From NCBI GenBank assembly GCA_031423495.1, contig JANPFP010000073.1:62001-126000 (forward strand): DNA of 64,000 bases. Reading direction: 5' to 3'. Below are positions 9,468-17,830 of the stretch, piece by piece; the first letter of the stretch is position 1, and each line of letters opens with the position of its first letter. Below the pieces are notes generated by a model. The model saw only the letters and a program-made list of their open reading frames with translations, was not told where the DNA came from and searched no databases. Made by a program: the position numbers and the translations under genes. The stretch is from JACPYM01 sp031423495. GTDB lineage: Bacteria > Acidobacteriota > Blastocatellia > RBC074.

Positions 9468-9956
9468 TTAGTGGTTCGAGTCTTTCTCTTGTTCCATTGC
9501 TTGTAGAAACTCTTCGGGAGTCACGATTTTCAAGAACCGATACTGTCGCTGAAATTCTCGTCCCACGGCATCAGTCCATTTTCTCAAAGCGAGCAAATCG
9601 TTATCGCGGCTGACCAGATAATCGGCTTTCATTTCAATCGCAAGATTCAGGAACGGTTCATCTTTAGGATCGCGCGGATACTCAAACCACCGCGTAACCT
9701 CTCGCAAGTAAATTCCCCGATAGCGCAGGAACTCAATCAAGGCCGTGACCTTTTCATCCGTGAGTTGTTGGTATCGGTCTCGCAGGCTGGATCGTGAAAG
9801 AACGTCGCGAGCTTCTTTGAGAGTTTCACGGCTGACCGCGACATCAACCTCGCCGCGCCTGAAATAAGCCAAGCACTTGGCGGCAGGTCCCTTGTCGCTC
9901 AACAAACTTTGCAGAATGGTGTTCGTGTCGAATACGACAAGATATTTGTTGCTCAC
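9468..9956 (-). CDS. PIN-domain toxin (putative ribonuclease)
   Basis: 162 residues with the PIN pattern: VVFDTN (Asp10) at the N-terminus, a conserved Glu region near 44, RDPKDEPFL (Asp99) in the middle and SRDNDLL (Asp118, Asp120) near the end, matching the COG1569 branch of type II toxins. Such proteins are magnesium-dependent endoribonucleases, usually cleaving tRNA or mRNA. Its start overlaps the stop of the upstream small gene by 4 nt, the standard antitoxin-toxin arrangement. It converges with the response regulator gene with only 14 nt between stops. The RNA target is unknown. Confidence 0.85.
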   Translation of the reverse strand: MSNKYLVVFDTNTILQSLLSDKGPAAKCLAYFRRGEVDVAVSRETLKEARDVLSRSSLRDRYQQLTDEKVTALIEFLRYRGIYLREVTRWFEYPRDPKDEPFLNLAIEMKADYLVSRDNDLLALRKWTDAVGREFQRQYRFLKIVTPEEFLQAMEQEKDSNH

Positions 9957-10195
9957 GATGAACGCGCTCTGACTTCCTGAATCGCCTCATTGATCTCAGC
10001 TTCCAATTGTTCTTCGGTAAGCCCTTGTTGCGCGACTTCTTCTCGTACGTCAGCGAATAAGTCCCACGGATCGGTAAGCTCAGAAACTTTGCGGATGGCA
10101 TCTTCTGCGAATTGTTGAAGCGTCATCCCTCTTTCAGTAGCTCTGGTGACGGCAATGGTTTCAAGGTCTGCTGGTAGCGTAATTGTCGCACTCAT
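9953..10195 (-). CDS. Antitoxin of the PIN-toxin pair
   Basis: 80 residues. The N-terminal 20 residues (SATITLPADLETIAV) resemble a ribbon-helix-helix start and the rest is acidic and helical, as in antitoxins that bind PIN toxins through a flexible tail. It precedes and overlaps the toxin by 4 nt, so both are translated from one message. Antitoxins of this type usually repress their own operon. A strong ribosome-binding sequence (AGGAGG) lies just upstream of the ATG. Confidence 0.8.
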   Translation of the reverse strand: MSATITLPADLETIAVTRATERGMTLQQFAEDAIRKVSELTDPWDLFADVREEVAQQGLTEEQLEAEINEAIQEVRARSS

Positions 10196-10244
10196 AAAAA
10201 TCTCCTCCTGAACGTTAAGGCGCGGCGCATTCTAACAAAAGGTC

Positions 10245-11444
10245 TTAGCGAAACGTGAGCGCCCGCCACAGCATCTGCCGCCGTACCTTGGAAGTCATCA
10301 ACAAGCCGATAGCCATCACGAGATACAAGCCGCTGAACACGTCTCGAATGTAAGGTTGCGGGAACAAAAACTGCGCGCCGAATAGCACCAGCAACAAGAC
10401 GCCTTCCCACAACGCCAGCCGAAAATCGGCAATGATGACGGCGGCGAAAAACGATTGCGCTGAGGTCAGCAACATTTCTTCTTTGTGCTGACGAGTTAAG
10501 ACCATTGCTCCGAAATTGCCAAACTTGGAATAAACGCCGAGGCCATAAACCAGTGGCAGCGCACCGACCAGTAAAGTCCATTGATTGACCTTTGACGAAA
10601 CCAACGCGCCGATGCCGGTCGAGCCTTTGCCTTTCAACGCAAACAACAACGCCACCAAACCTTCGGGCGATTCCGAAGCCAGCGGCGCGAGCCATTGCAC
10701 CAGCAAAAACTGGCTCACGCCATATTGCGTACCTGTAGCTTTCAATCCTTCGGCAAAGGGTTCGGATGAAAACCAGATGACCAATCCGGCAAACGCGAAA
10801 AACGAAATGATGCACAGTCGTCGCCCACCATCGCCGAGCCGTTTATCCAGTTCGCCAGCGAGTCCGTCGAGTTCGGGTTCTTCGTGCTTGTCGCTTCTCG
10901 AAGCGCGATAGGCATAGAGCAAAAAGATGCTGAACATCACGACCATATCCACCAGCGACAACGTACCTTTCAACGGAATCACCAGCGAATAAATCGTCGC
11001 CAACATCAAGAAGCCGAGTTCCAATTCCTGCGAATCGTCGAGCGGCACTTCTTTTTTGCCATGCTTGAGATAATAGACGATGGCGACCAAAGCCCAACCT
11101 ACGCCAATGAGGATGCGGTTCGCGCCGGTCATATTGGCGATGGCAAGCCCTTCGTGCGTACCCGACTGGCCTTCCGTCCAGGCGTAGTGCAATCCAATCG
11201 CGTATTCGGGCAGCACGCTAATCAGCGCCAGAAAGATCAACGCCAACGCGCGCGGAATGTCGCGTTCAGAGAGTTCAGCGCCCCAGCCGAGCATAAAAGC
11301 TGCACCGACGATTGCGAGTCCTGTCAGGCACGAAACCATCGCCGGATGCGAAACTTCCATTTCGTGTACTTGTCCGGTCACAACGAAAAACAACCACGGC
11401 AACGTGATAAGAATTGCAACGAAGAGCCAAATTAAGGTTTTCAT
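10245..11444 (-). CDS. Sodium/calcium exchanger family cation antiporter
   Basis: 399 residues, with roughly ten transmembrane helices in two halves. Each half carries an alpha-repeat-like motif: SVLPEYAIGLHYAW followed by GANRILIGVGW in the first, and ASESPEGLVALLFALKGKG followed by SSKVNQWTLLVGALP in the second. The acidic residues within these motifs (in LPEYA and SPEGL) are the usual ion-binding positions of the CaCA superfamily. Expected role: exchange of Ca2+ or another cation against Na+ or H+ at the inner membrane. It is preceded by a period-7 repeat and followed 50 nt downstream by the toxin-antitoxin operon. Confidence 0.85.
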   Translation of the reverse strand: MKTLIWLFVAILITLPWLFFVVTGQVHEMEVSHPAMVSCLTGLAIVGAAFMLGWGAELSERDIPRALALIFLALISVLPEYAIGLHYAWTEGQSGTHEGLAIANMTGANRILIGVGWALVAIVYYLKHGKKEVPLDDSQELELGFLMLATIYSLVIPLKGTLSLVDMVVMFSIFLLYAYRASRSDKHEEPELDGLAGELDKRLGDGGRRLCIISFFAFAGLVIWFSSEPFAEGLKATGTQYGVSQFLLVQWLAPLASESPEGLVALLFALKGKGSTGIGALVSSKVNQWTLLVGALPLVYGLGVYSKFGNFGAMVLTRQHKEEMLLTSAQSFFAAVIIADFRLALWEGVLLLVLFGAQFLFPQPYIRDVFSGLYLVMAIGLLMTSKVRRQMLWRALTFR

Positions 11445-11454
11445 TCAGTTAGTC

Positions 11455-11518
11455 GCTAATGGCTGGTGGCTAGCGATTGGTGACCGATACTAGCCACTAA
11501 CCACTAACCACTAACCAC
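11455..11518. repeat. Head-to-head heptanucleotide repeat array
   Basis: The right half (11490-11518) is four 7-nt units of CTAACCA type (first unit CTAGCCA). The left half (11455-11482) is four degenerate 7-nt units of the opposite orientation (GCTAATG, GCTGGTG, GCTAGCG, ATTGGTG). The array fills the space between the exchanger and yjbQ genes and could form a hairpin. Confidence 0.75.
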
Positions 11519-11523
11519 AGCTT

Positions 11524-11937
11524 TCATGCTCCGATAATTTTGATGATGACGCGCTTGCGGCGCATGCCGTCGAACTCGGCGTAATAAATCTGCTGCCAAG
11601 TGCCGAGATCGAGTTGGCCTTTGGTGATAGGAACGATGACTTGATGATGCATCAACAGGTTTTTGAGATGCGCATCGCCGTTGTCTTCGCCAGTTTGGTG
11701 GTGGCGATAATCTTCGCGCATCGGCGCAAGGCGTTCGAGCCATTCGTCAATGTCGGCGATCAAGCCGTCTTCAGCGTCGTTCACATAAACCGAAGCCGTG
11801 ATGTGCATCGCCGACACCAGCGCGAGCCCTTCCTCGACGCCGCTTTCGTCGAGCGCCCGCGCGACTTCGTCGGTGATGTTGAGGTAATCGCGCCGCTTCG
11901 GCGTTTGGAAGACGAGATATTTCGTATGCGATTTCAT
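11524..11937 (-). CDS. YjbQ/UPF0047 family protein (secondary thiamine-phosphate synthase-like)
   Basis: 137 residues, full length for UPF0047. Diagnostic segments are present: HITASVYVNDAEDGL (about 46-60), the HHQTGEDNGDAHLKN motif (79-93) and GTWQQIYYAEFDG near the C-terminus. Members form small trimers; E. coli YjbQ has weak thiamine phosphate synthase activity, and the physiological role is not settled. thiC and thiL also occur in this window, but none is adjacent, so a thiamine role is not supported by context. The start ATG begins MKSHTKYLVF. Confidence 0.9.
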   Translation of the reverse strand: MKSHTKYLVFQTPKRRDYLNITDEVARALDESGVEEGLALVSAMHITASVYVNDAEDGLIADIDEWLERLAPMREDYRHHQTGEDNGDAHLKNLLMHHQVIVPITKGQLDLGTWQQIYYAEFDGMRRKRVIIKIIGA

Positions 11938-12108
11938 TGCTTGTTAGTTGAGTGACGGCGTGCAGATTATGGCTGGCGTCACGGCGCAGGGCAACCGCTA
12001 AAAAGGAAAGCGCTTTTGCCGCTTCGTGACGCGGCGCGCGCGCCGAATTAGAATGCCTGCGCCAATCGCGGCAAACACAGTTCTACAATCCACTTTTATC
12101 AGAAATCT

Positions 12109-12888
12109 ATGAAACGTTTAGCAGACAAAGTTGCAATCATTACCGGCTCAGGCCAGGGCATGGGCGAAGGCATCGCCCGCTTGTTCGTCGAAGCCGGAGC
12201 CAAAGTCGTTATCTCAGGACGCGACGACCTCAAAGGCCCGGGCGTCGTCGAAAGCATTCGCGCGCAAGGCGGCGAAGCCATTTTTCACCGCGCCGATGTT
12301 TCGGTCGAAGCCGAATGCCGCGCCTTGATTGACCGTGCCGTCGAACATTTCGGACAACTCGACGTGCTGGTCAATAACGTAGGCCTCAGCACGCGCTCCA
12401 CCATCGAAGACACGACGGTTGAACTGTGGGATCACCTGTTCGCTACCAACGTGCGCAGCGCGTTTATCTGTTCGCAACAGGCTTTCAAACACATGAAGCC
12501 ACGACAGACGGGTTCGATCATCAACATCGGTTCGGTCAATGCTTACATCGGCGAACCCAAATTGCTGGCTTATTCGGCGACGAAAGGCGCAATGATGACC
12601 TTCACCAAAAATCTGGCGAGTTATGCCAACCAGTTTCGCATCCGCGTCAATCAACTCAACGTAGGCTGGACGGAAACCCCCAACGAACACCGCGTCAAAA
12701 AAGAAGAAGAAGGCAAAGACGGCAACTGGCTGGAAGACGCTCATGCGACGCGCCCTTTCGGACGTTTGCTCGTACCGCGCGACATCGCTTACGCCGCGCT
12801 CTATTTCGCCAGCGATGAAAGCGCCTTGATTACTGGTTCTGTTTTGGATATGGAACAACATCCCGTCGGTGGCCCGCCGAATTGGTAG
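12109..12888 (+). CDS. SDR family NAD(P)-dependent oxidoreductase
   Basis: 259 residues with all classical short-chain dehydrogenase landmarks: cofactor loop TGSGQGMGEG (13-22), DVLVNNVG near residue 87, the catalytic Ser in NIGSVNAY and YSATKG with the catalytic Tyr and Lys near 155-159. A longer loop (RVKKEEEGKDGNW) after the substrate region is characteristic of some sugar or polyol dehydrogenases. The substrate cannot be deduced. It is a single gene followed by a REPIN-like palindrome. Confidence 0.92.
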   Translation: MKRLADKVAIITGSGQGMGEGIARLFVEAGAKVVISGRDDLKGPGVVESIRAQGGEAIFHRADVSVEAECRALIDRAVEHFGQLDVLVNNVGLSTRSTIEDTTVELWDHLFATNVRSAFICSQQAFKHMKPRQTGSIINIGSVNAYIGEPKLLAYSATKGAMMTFTKNLASYANQFRIRVNQLNVGWTETPNEHRVKKEEEGKDGNWLEDAHATRPFGRLLVPRDIAYAALYFASDESALITGSVLDMEQHPVGGPPNW

Positions 12889-12906
12889 AGTCGAACGCGC
12901 AAGCAT

Positions 12907-12969
12907 GTAGTCCCGCCTTGAGGCGGAATGTCTCGCTCGCCGAAACATTCCGCCTCAAGGCGGGACTAC
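12907..12969. repeat. REPIN-like palindrome, 25-bp perfect arms with GTAG/CTAC ends
   Basis: Two perfectly complementary 25-nt arms (12907-12931 and 12945-12969) are separated by 13 nt. Each arm starts with GTAG and itself folds (CCGCC-TTGA-GGCGG). A GTAG foot next to a small hairpin, present twice in opposite orientation, is the organisation of REP doublets (REPINs) mobilised by RAYT transposases. Confidence 0.8.
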
Positions 12970-12989
12970 GAACAGTAGGAGCTTTTCCA

Positions 12990-13538
12990 ATGAGATTTTT
13001 CCGCAAGCTGTTAGCAGCGCCTTTCGTAGCGATTGCCACCATCATCATCCTGCTAGAAGACTGGCTGTGGGATGATTTGCAACGGCTGGCCGCCGCCATC
13101 GGACGGCTGCCGGTTTTCAAACAACTCGAAACGCTCATCGTCAGCCTGCCGCCTTATGCCTGTTTGCTCACTTTTGCCGCGCCTTCGTTGTTGCTGATTC
13201 CGGTCAAACTCGCGGCGTTGTATTTCATCGCGCACCAGCATGCGACGTTGGGCTTGCTCACCGTTGTCAGCGCGAAGTTCGTCGGCACTGCGCTTGTCGC
13301 CCGCATTTATAAACTCACCGAAAACAAGCTGCTGCAAATCGGCTGGTTCGCGCGGCTGCACACGCGGTTTGTCGCGTTCAAAACGAAAGTCTATAAGGTC
13401 ATCAAAGCTACGCGGGTTTATCAAAGGGCGCACGCTTACAAATTGCGTATCAAAGAATCGCTGCGCCGTCATAAGCAATCTTTCCTGCAACGCCGTTGGG
13501 TCGCCGCACTCAAACTCTCGCGCAAGACGAGCCGCTAA
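12990..13538 (+). CDS. Small membrane protein of unknown function
   Basis: 182 residues from the ATG at 12990, which has an AGGAG eight nt upstream; an in-frame upstream start at 12882 would translate the palindrome and was rejected. The protein has a hydrophobic N-terminal helix (about 8-24), one or two further hydrophobic segments around 55-100 and a strongly basic C-terminal half (KLRIKESLRRHKQSF, RRWVAALKLSRKTSR). I do not recognise the family. A basic cytoplasmic tail after two or three membrane helices is all that can be stated. Confidence 0.7.
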   Translation: MRFFRKLLAAPFVAIATIIILLEDWLWDDLQRLAAAIGRLPVFKQLETLIVSLPPYACLLTFAAPSLLLIPVKLAALYFIAHQHATLGLLTVVSAKFVGTALVARIYKLTENKLLQIGWFARLHTRFVAFKTKVYKVIKATRVYQRAHAYKLRIKESLRRHKQSFLQRRWVAALKLSRKTSR

Positions 13539-13817
13539 CGCCTCACATCATTCATCCGATCAACTTCGATATTCACCATCCCTAAATCGAAGCCGCTCTC
13601 TTTCACAACGCTTCGCAGTTCGTCTTAGTTACGGGTAATATGCTGGTTCTTTGGGCGAATGGGGCGAGTTGGATTCGATGCCGATGTTGATTAAGCGGGC
13701 GGCTGTATTGTTGTATCGGTTGACGCGCTAAACCATCATGTCAACGCGCAAGGGATTGATTGATCTGAGCGACAATTTACCATTGCATTTCTGTCTGTGC
13801 GGGAAGAAGAACCAATT
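13539..13817. other. Intergenic region with a possible gene remnant
   Basis: No intact gene. A short plus-strand frame ending at about 13731 (residues YAGSLGEWGELDSMPML and onward to a TAA) reads like the C-terminus of a real protein but has a stop just upstream, so it may be a decayed fragment. It borders the accessory ATPase pair. Confidence 0.3.
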
Positions 13818-15086
13818 ATGATTCGTTTAGTCGAAGCTCTTAATTTTCGTTGCCTCAAATACATTCACCAGGAACTGGATTCGTTTCACGTTCTAGTTGG
13901 GCCGAATGCAAGTGGCAAAACAACTTTTCTCGACACGATCTCTTTCCTCGGTCAGCTTGTCTCAAACGGGTTGGAAGCTGCCGTCAACGAACGGACGCAA
14001 AATTTTCAAGACTTGCTTTGGGGCAGGACTGGCGACCGGCTTGAATTGGCGATTGAAGCAGTTATTCCGGCGGAGTTTGCTGACCGCCCAGGAATCAATG
14101 ACTATGACCGGGTTCGTTACGAAATCGCCTTGGGAATTGAACAGACAGAATTGGCAATTCTGTCTGAAAAAGTCTTGTTAAAAAAAGCAAGTGAACAACT
14201 TATTCTCGAAAATAACGGCAGGAACCAAAATATGTTGTTCCCCGTTGAGGCCAATGCCCCTACTAGCTTAATAACTCGCAAAACTACACAAGGAACACGT
14301 CCAGTCGTCAGCAAAATGCCAAGTGGTAATGATAATTTTTACCCCGAAGTTCAGTCGAATGGAAAAAGAAAAGGGTGGGCTCCATCATTCAAACTTGGGC
14401 CTCGCAAATCTGCCCTGGGTAACCTGCCTGATGATGAAAACAAGTTTCCTGTTACTACTTGGTTAAAAACTTTATTGATTGATGGTGTTCAGCCATTTGT
14501 GTTGAACAGCCAATTGATTCGCAAAGCTAGCCCGCCATGGCAAATTCGTCGGTTTAAACCTGACGGCTCGAATTTGCCCTGGGTGATTCACAGGCTTCAA
14601 CAAACTAACCGTTATTCTGATTGGCTCGCACACTTGCGCACAGCATTGCCGGACATTGAAAACATTCGCATAGTCGAGAAAGAGGAAGACAAGCATCGGT
14701 ACTTGATGATCTGTTATCGGGGTGGATTAGAAGTACCTTCATGGGTTGCTTCAGATGGAACCTTACGTTTGCTAGCGTTGACGTTACCTGCGTACCTACC
14801 TGAGTTCAAGGGCGTTTACTTGATCGAAGAACCGGAAAATGGCATCCACCCACGTGCAGTCGAAACCATGTTTCAATCGCTCTCATCGGTGTATGACGCG
14901 CAGATTCTGTTGGCGTCACATTCACCAGTCATTTTAGGAATGGCGGAAGTTGATTCTGTGCTGTGTTTTGCCAAAACGCCTGAAGGTGTCACTGATATAG
15001 TACGCGGCAATCAGCATCCGGCCTTGCGGGAATGGCGAGGCCAGACCAATTTGGGAGTACTATTTGCGAGCGGAGTATTGGGATAA
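13818..15086 (+). CDS. AAA family ATPase (AAA_21/OLD-like), putative defence component
   Basis: 422 residues from the ATG at 13818 (a GTG at 13797 is an alternative). Domain order: P-loop GPNASGKTTF close to the N-terminus (about residues 29-38), a long insertion region of about 250 residues, the ABC-like signature region WVASDGTLRLLALTL, Walker B YLIEEPENGIHP and a LLASHSPVIL H-loop. This is the layout of COG4637/AAA_21 ATPases related to the OLD nuclease ATPase module. No nuclease domain is fused; instead a second gene overlaps its stop codon (TAATG). ATPases of this kind paired with a Toprim-like or DUF4276-like partner are frequent in anti-phage loci, so a defence role is inferred, not shown. 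Confidence 0.85.
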   Translation: MIRLVEALNFRCLKYIHQELDSFHVLVGPNASGKTTFLDTISFLGQLVSNGLEAAVNERTQNFQDLLWGRTGDRLELAIEAVIPAEFADRPGINDYDRVRYEIALGIEQTELAILSEKVLLKKASEQLILENNGRNQNMLFPVEANAPTSLITRKTTQGTRPVVSKMPSGNDNFYPEVQSNGKRKGWAPSFKLGPRKSALGNLPDDENKFPVTTWLKTLLIDGVQPFVLNSQLIRKASPPWQIRRFKPDGSNLPWVIHRLQQTNRYSDWLAHLRTALPDIENIRIVEKEEDKHRYLMICYRGGLEVPSWVASDGTLRLLALTLPAYLPEFKGVYLIEEPENGIHPRAVETMFQSLSSVYDAQILLASHSPVILGMAEVDSVLCFAKTPEGVTDIVRGNQHPALREWRGQTNLGVLFASGVLG

Positions 15087-15727
15087 TGATCACCAAAGAC
15101 CTGATTGTTCTGGTGCCAGATAAAAACATCGAATTTTCGCTCAAAGGTATATTGGCACGTCACCAAGCATTAAGGATTCGGCCTTTGCAAGTTGACATTC
15201 GCGTTCACCCTAATCGTGACCCAGGCTGTTTGTTAAACGGAGCGAGCTTTCTCAGTTCTTTTCCTCACCTTTACCAGCGGGCGCTTGTCATTTTTGATCG
15301 GGCAGGTTGCGGGCAAGAACAAAAATCCTGCGACGAGTTAGTAGAACAAGTCGAACAACAATTATCCGCTGCTGGGTGGTCGCAACGCGCCGCTGTCATC
15401 GTCCTTGACCCTGAGATTGAGATTTGGGTTTGGAGTGACTCGCCGCACGTCAGTACCGTGTTAGGTTGGGATGGCAGAACTCCCGATTTGCGCGGCTGGC
15501 TAAATGAGCAAGGATTTCTGGTAAGCGGCCAAGTCAAGCCACAAGACCCCAAAGACGCAATGGAGCAAATCCTGCGTATTGTGAAGAAACCACGCTCATC
15601 GAATATCTATTTGCAATTGGCTGAGAAAGTCAGTTTTGACCGATGCCTTGACCCTTCATTTTTAAAGCTGCGCTCCACGTTGACGGACTGGTTTGCCGAT
15701 CAAAGTTTTCAATCTCCACCAACATAA
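15086..15727 (+). CDS. Partner of the AAA ATPase, possible Toprim-like effector
   Basis: 213 residues. The start ATG at 15086 overlaps the TAA of the ATPase gene by one nucleotide, indicating translational coupling. The N-terminal part (IVLVPDKNIEFSLKGIL) and the segment ALVIFDRAGCGQE near residue 70, then VIVLDPEIEIWVW near 112, resemble the acidic strand-loop pattern of Toprim or DUF4276 proteins, but the similarity is weak and judged by eye. No family can be named with confidence. Its 3' end touches the TPP riboswitch of thiC (10 nt), so the pair sits directly against thiC. Confidence 0.75.
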   Translation: MITKDLIVLVPDKNIEFSLKGILARHQALRIRPLQVDIRVHPNRDPGCLLNGASFLSSFPHLYQRALVIFDRAGCGQEQKSCDELVEQVEQQLSAAGWSQRAAVIVLDPEIEIWVWSDSPHVSTVLGWDGRTPDLRGWLNEQGFLVSGQVKPQDPKDAMEQILRIVKKPRSSNIYLQLAEKVSFDRCLDPSFLKLRSTLTDWFADQSFQSPPT

Positions 15728-15736
15728 ACACAAATA

Positions 15737-15835
15737 CGCATCTTTCGGGGGAGCTACCTGCGACAGGCGTATGTGGCTGAGAGTCCCTAACGGAGACCCC
15801 AATCACCTGATACGGATAATGCCGTCGGAGGAAGA
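15737..15835 (+). promoter_or_regulatory. TPP riboswitch (THI element)
   Basis: The conserved blocks appear in order: CTTTCGGGGGAGC (15742-15754), GGCTGAGAG (15775-15783), GACCC (15795-15799), ACCTGAT (15805-15811) and GGATAATGCCG (15814-15824) followed by CGGAGGAA. This is the thiamine pyrophosphate aptamer. Its 3' edge is only about 10-20 nt from the thiC start, so repression by sequestering the ribosome-binding site is likely. Confidence 0.95.
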
Positions 15836-15845
15836 AAGGACAAAC

Positions 15846-17738
15846 ATGAATCAAACTTCAGAAACACAATTACCGAATTCACAACGCATTTACGTCAAAG
15901 GCTCGCAGCCCGGCGTCGTCGTACCCTTCCGCGAAATCACGCAAAACATCACGAAGGGTTTTAACGGCAAGGTAGAAACCAACGAACCCGTGCGCGTCTA
16001 TGACGTGAGCGGTCCGTGGGGCGACCCTTCGTTCAAGGGCGACGTACGCGATGGGCTGCCCGCGTTGCGCCACCACTGGATCATTTCGCGCGGCGAAGTA
16101 GAGGAATATGAAGGCCGTCCGCTCCGCCCCGAAGACAACGGCTATCGTTCAGCGCAAGAGGCTGAATACGCCTCGCAAAAAACCAAGGGCAAGCTCGAAG
16201 AGTTCCCCGGCTTGCGTCGCCAACCGCTGCGCGCCAAGGCCGGATGCAACGTCACGCAAATGCATTACGCACGTAAGGGTATCGTCACGCCAGAGATGGA
16301 ATACGTGGCGATCCGAGAAAACATGGGACGCGAAGCTGCGTTCGCCGCGTTAAGCAACGGCGACCGCAGCGAGTTGAACTTTCAACACAAAGGCGAATCG
16401 TTTGGCGCGAGCATTCCGTCATTCGTCACGCCTGAATTCGTCCGCGACGAAATCGCACGCGGACGCGCGATCATCCCCGCCAACATCAATCATCCCGAAG
16501 CTGAACCGATGGCGATTGGCCGCAACTTTCTGGTCAAGATCAACGCCAACATCGGCAATAGCGCCGTGGCTTCGAGCATTGAGGAAGAAGTCGAAAAGAT
16601 GCGCTGGTCTACCAAGTGGGGCGCAGACACGGTGATGGATTTGTCTACGGGCAAGAACATTCACGCGACGCGCGAGTGGATCATCCGCAATTCGCCTGTG
16701 CCGATTGGAACGGTTCCGATTTATCAGGCGCTCGAAAAAGTGAACGGCAAGGCCGAAGAACTTACCTGGGAAATTTACCGCGACACGCTGATCGAACAAG
16801 CAGAGCAAGGCGTAGACTATTTCACGATCCACGCTGGCGTGCGTTTGCCTTACATCCCACTGACGGCCAAGCGTATGACGGGCATCGTCTCGCGCGGCGG
16901 TTCGATCATGGCGAAATGGTGTCTGGCCCATCACGAAGAAAGTTTTCTTTACACGCACTTCCGCGAGATTTGCGAAATCATGCGCGCTTACGACGTGAGC
17001 TTTTCGTTGGGTGATGGATTGCGTCCCGGTTCAAATGCTGACGCCAACGACGCAGCCCAATTCGCCGAACTCGAAACGCTCGGCGAACTGACCAAAATCG
17101 CCTGGGAGCTTGATTGCCAAACCATGATCGAAGGCCCCGGTCATGTCTCCATGCACCTCATCAAAGAGAACATGGATAAACAACTCAAGGAATGCCACGA
17201 AGCGCCGTTTTATACGCTGGGGCCGCTGACGACCGACATCGCGCCCGGTTACGACCACATCACGTCGGCCATCGGCGCAGCGATGATCGGCTGGTACGGC
17301 ACGGCGATGCTTTGTTATGTCACGCCCAAAGAACACCTCGGCTTGCCCGACAAGAAAGACGTGAAAGACGGCGTGATTACCTACAAGATCGCAGCGCATG
17401 CGGCAGACTTGGCGAAAGGCCACCCCGGCGCACAATTGCGCGACAACGCCATCAGCAAAGCACGTTTTGAATTCCGCTGGGAAGACCAATTCAACCTCTC
17501 GCTCGACCCCGAAACCGCCCGCGAATTCCACGACGAGACCTTGCCCCAAGAAGGAGCCAAGCAAGCGCACTTCTGTTCGATGTGCGGCCCGCATTTTTGT
17601 TCAATGAAAATTACGCAGGACGTGCGCGATTACGCGGCGAAAAAGGAACTGGATGAACAGGCGGCGCTGACCACCGGGATGCAGGAAATGTCAGAGCAGT
17701 TTAAGCAGGCGGGGGCGGAATTATATGTAAAAGCCTAA
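15846..17738 (+). CDS. thiC: Phosphomethylpyrimidine synthase ThiC
   Basis: 630 residues from the ATG at 15846; longer frames would translate the riboswitch. ThiC is a non-classical radical SAM enzyme that rearranges aminoimidazole ribotide to the thiamine pyrimidine HMP-P. Seen: the long N-terminal ThiC-associated domain, KAGCNVTQMHYA, SLGDGLRPGS, MIEGPGHV and, near the C-terminus, the CSMCGPHFC cluster (CX2CX4C) that binds the 4Fe-4S cluster. It is controlled by the TPP riboswitch just upstream. The last 78 nt have a diverged second copy at 20041-20118, all differences synonymous, implying a recombination event at this 3' end. Confidence 0.98.
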   Translation: MNQTSETQLPNSQRIYVKGSQPGVVVPFREITQNITKGFNGKVETNEPVRVYDVSGPWGDPSFKGDVRDGLPALRHHWIISRGEVEEYEGRPLRPEDNGYRSAQEAEYASQKTKGKLEEFPGLRRQPLRAKAGCNVTQMHYARKGIVTPEMEYVAIRENMGREAAFAALSNGDRSELNFQHKGESFGASIPSFVTPEFVRDEIARGRAIIPANINHPEAEPMAIGRNFLVKINANIGNSAVASSIEEEVEKMRWSTKWGADTVMDLSTGKNIHATREWIIRNSPVPIGTVPIYQALEKVNGKAEELTWEIYRDTLIEQAEQGVDYFTIHAGVRLPYIPLTAKRMTGIVSRGGSIMAKWCLAHHEESFLYTHFREICEIMRAYDVSFSLGDGLRPGSNADANDAAQFAELETLGELTKIAWELDCQTMIEGPGHVSMHLIKENMDKQLKECHEAPFYTLGPLTTDIAPGYDHITSAIGAAMIGWYGTAMLCYVTPKEHLGLPDKKDVKDGVITYKIAAHAADLAKGHPGAQLRDNAISKARFEFRWEDQFNLSLDPETAREFHDETLPQEGAKQAHFCSMCGPHFCSMKITQDVRDYAAKKELDEQAALTTGMQEMSEQFKQAGAELYVKA

Positions 17739-17830
17739 TCGTCACTTACCATCAATCGCAAAGGGTGGTGCAAAATTTTTGGCACCACCTTTTGTCAGCA
17801 AAGAAGCTGGAAGAATATAAAAGAGGACTT

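Noticed and set aside
12882..12989. Upstream start for the small membrane protein gene
   Set aside because: It would translate the REPIN-like palindrome; the ATG at 12990 has a proper ribosome-binding site.
13620..13731. Fragment resembling a protein C-terminus (GEWGELDSMPML)
   Set aside because: Too short and interrupted by an upstream stop; no family could be named, so it was only mentioned in the intergenic entry.
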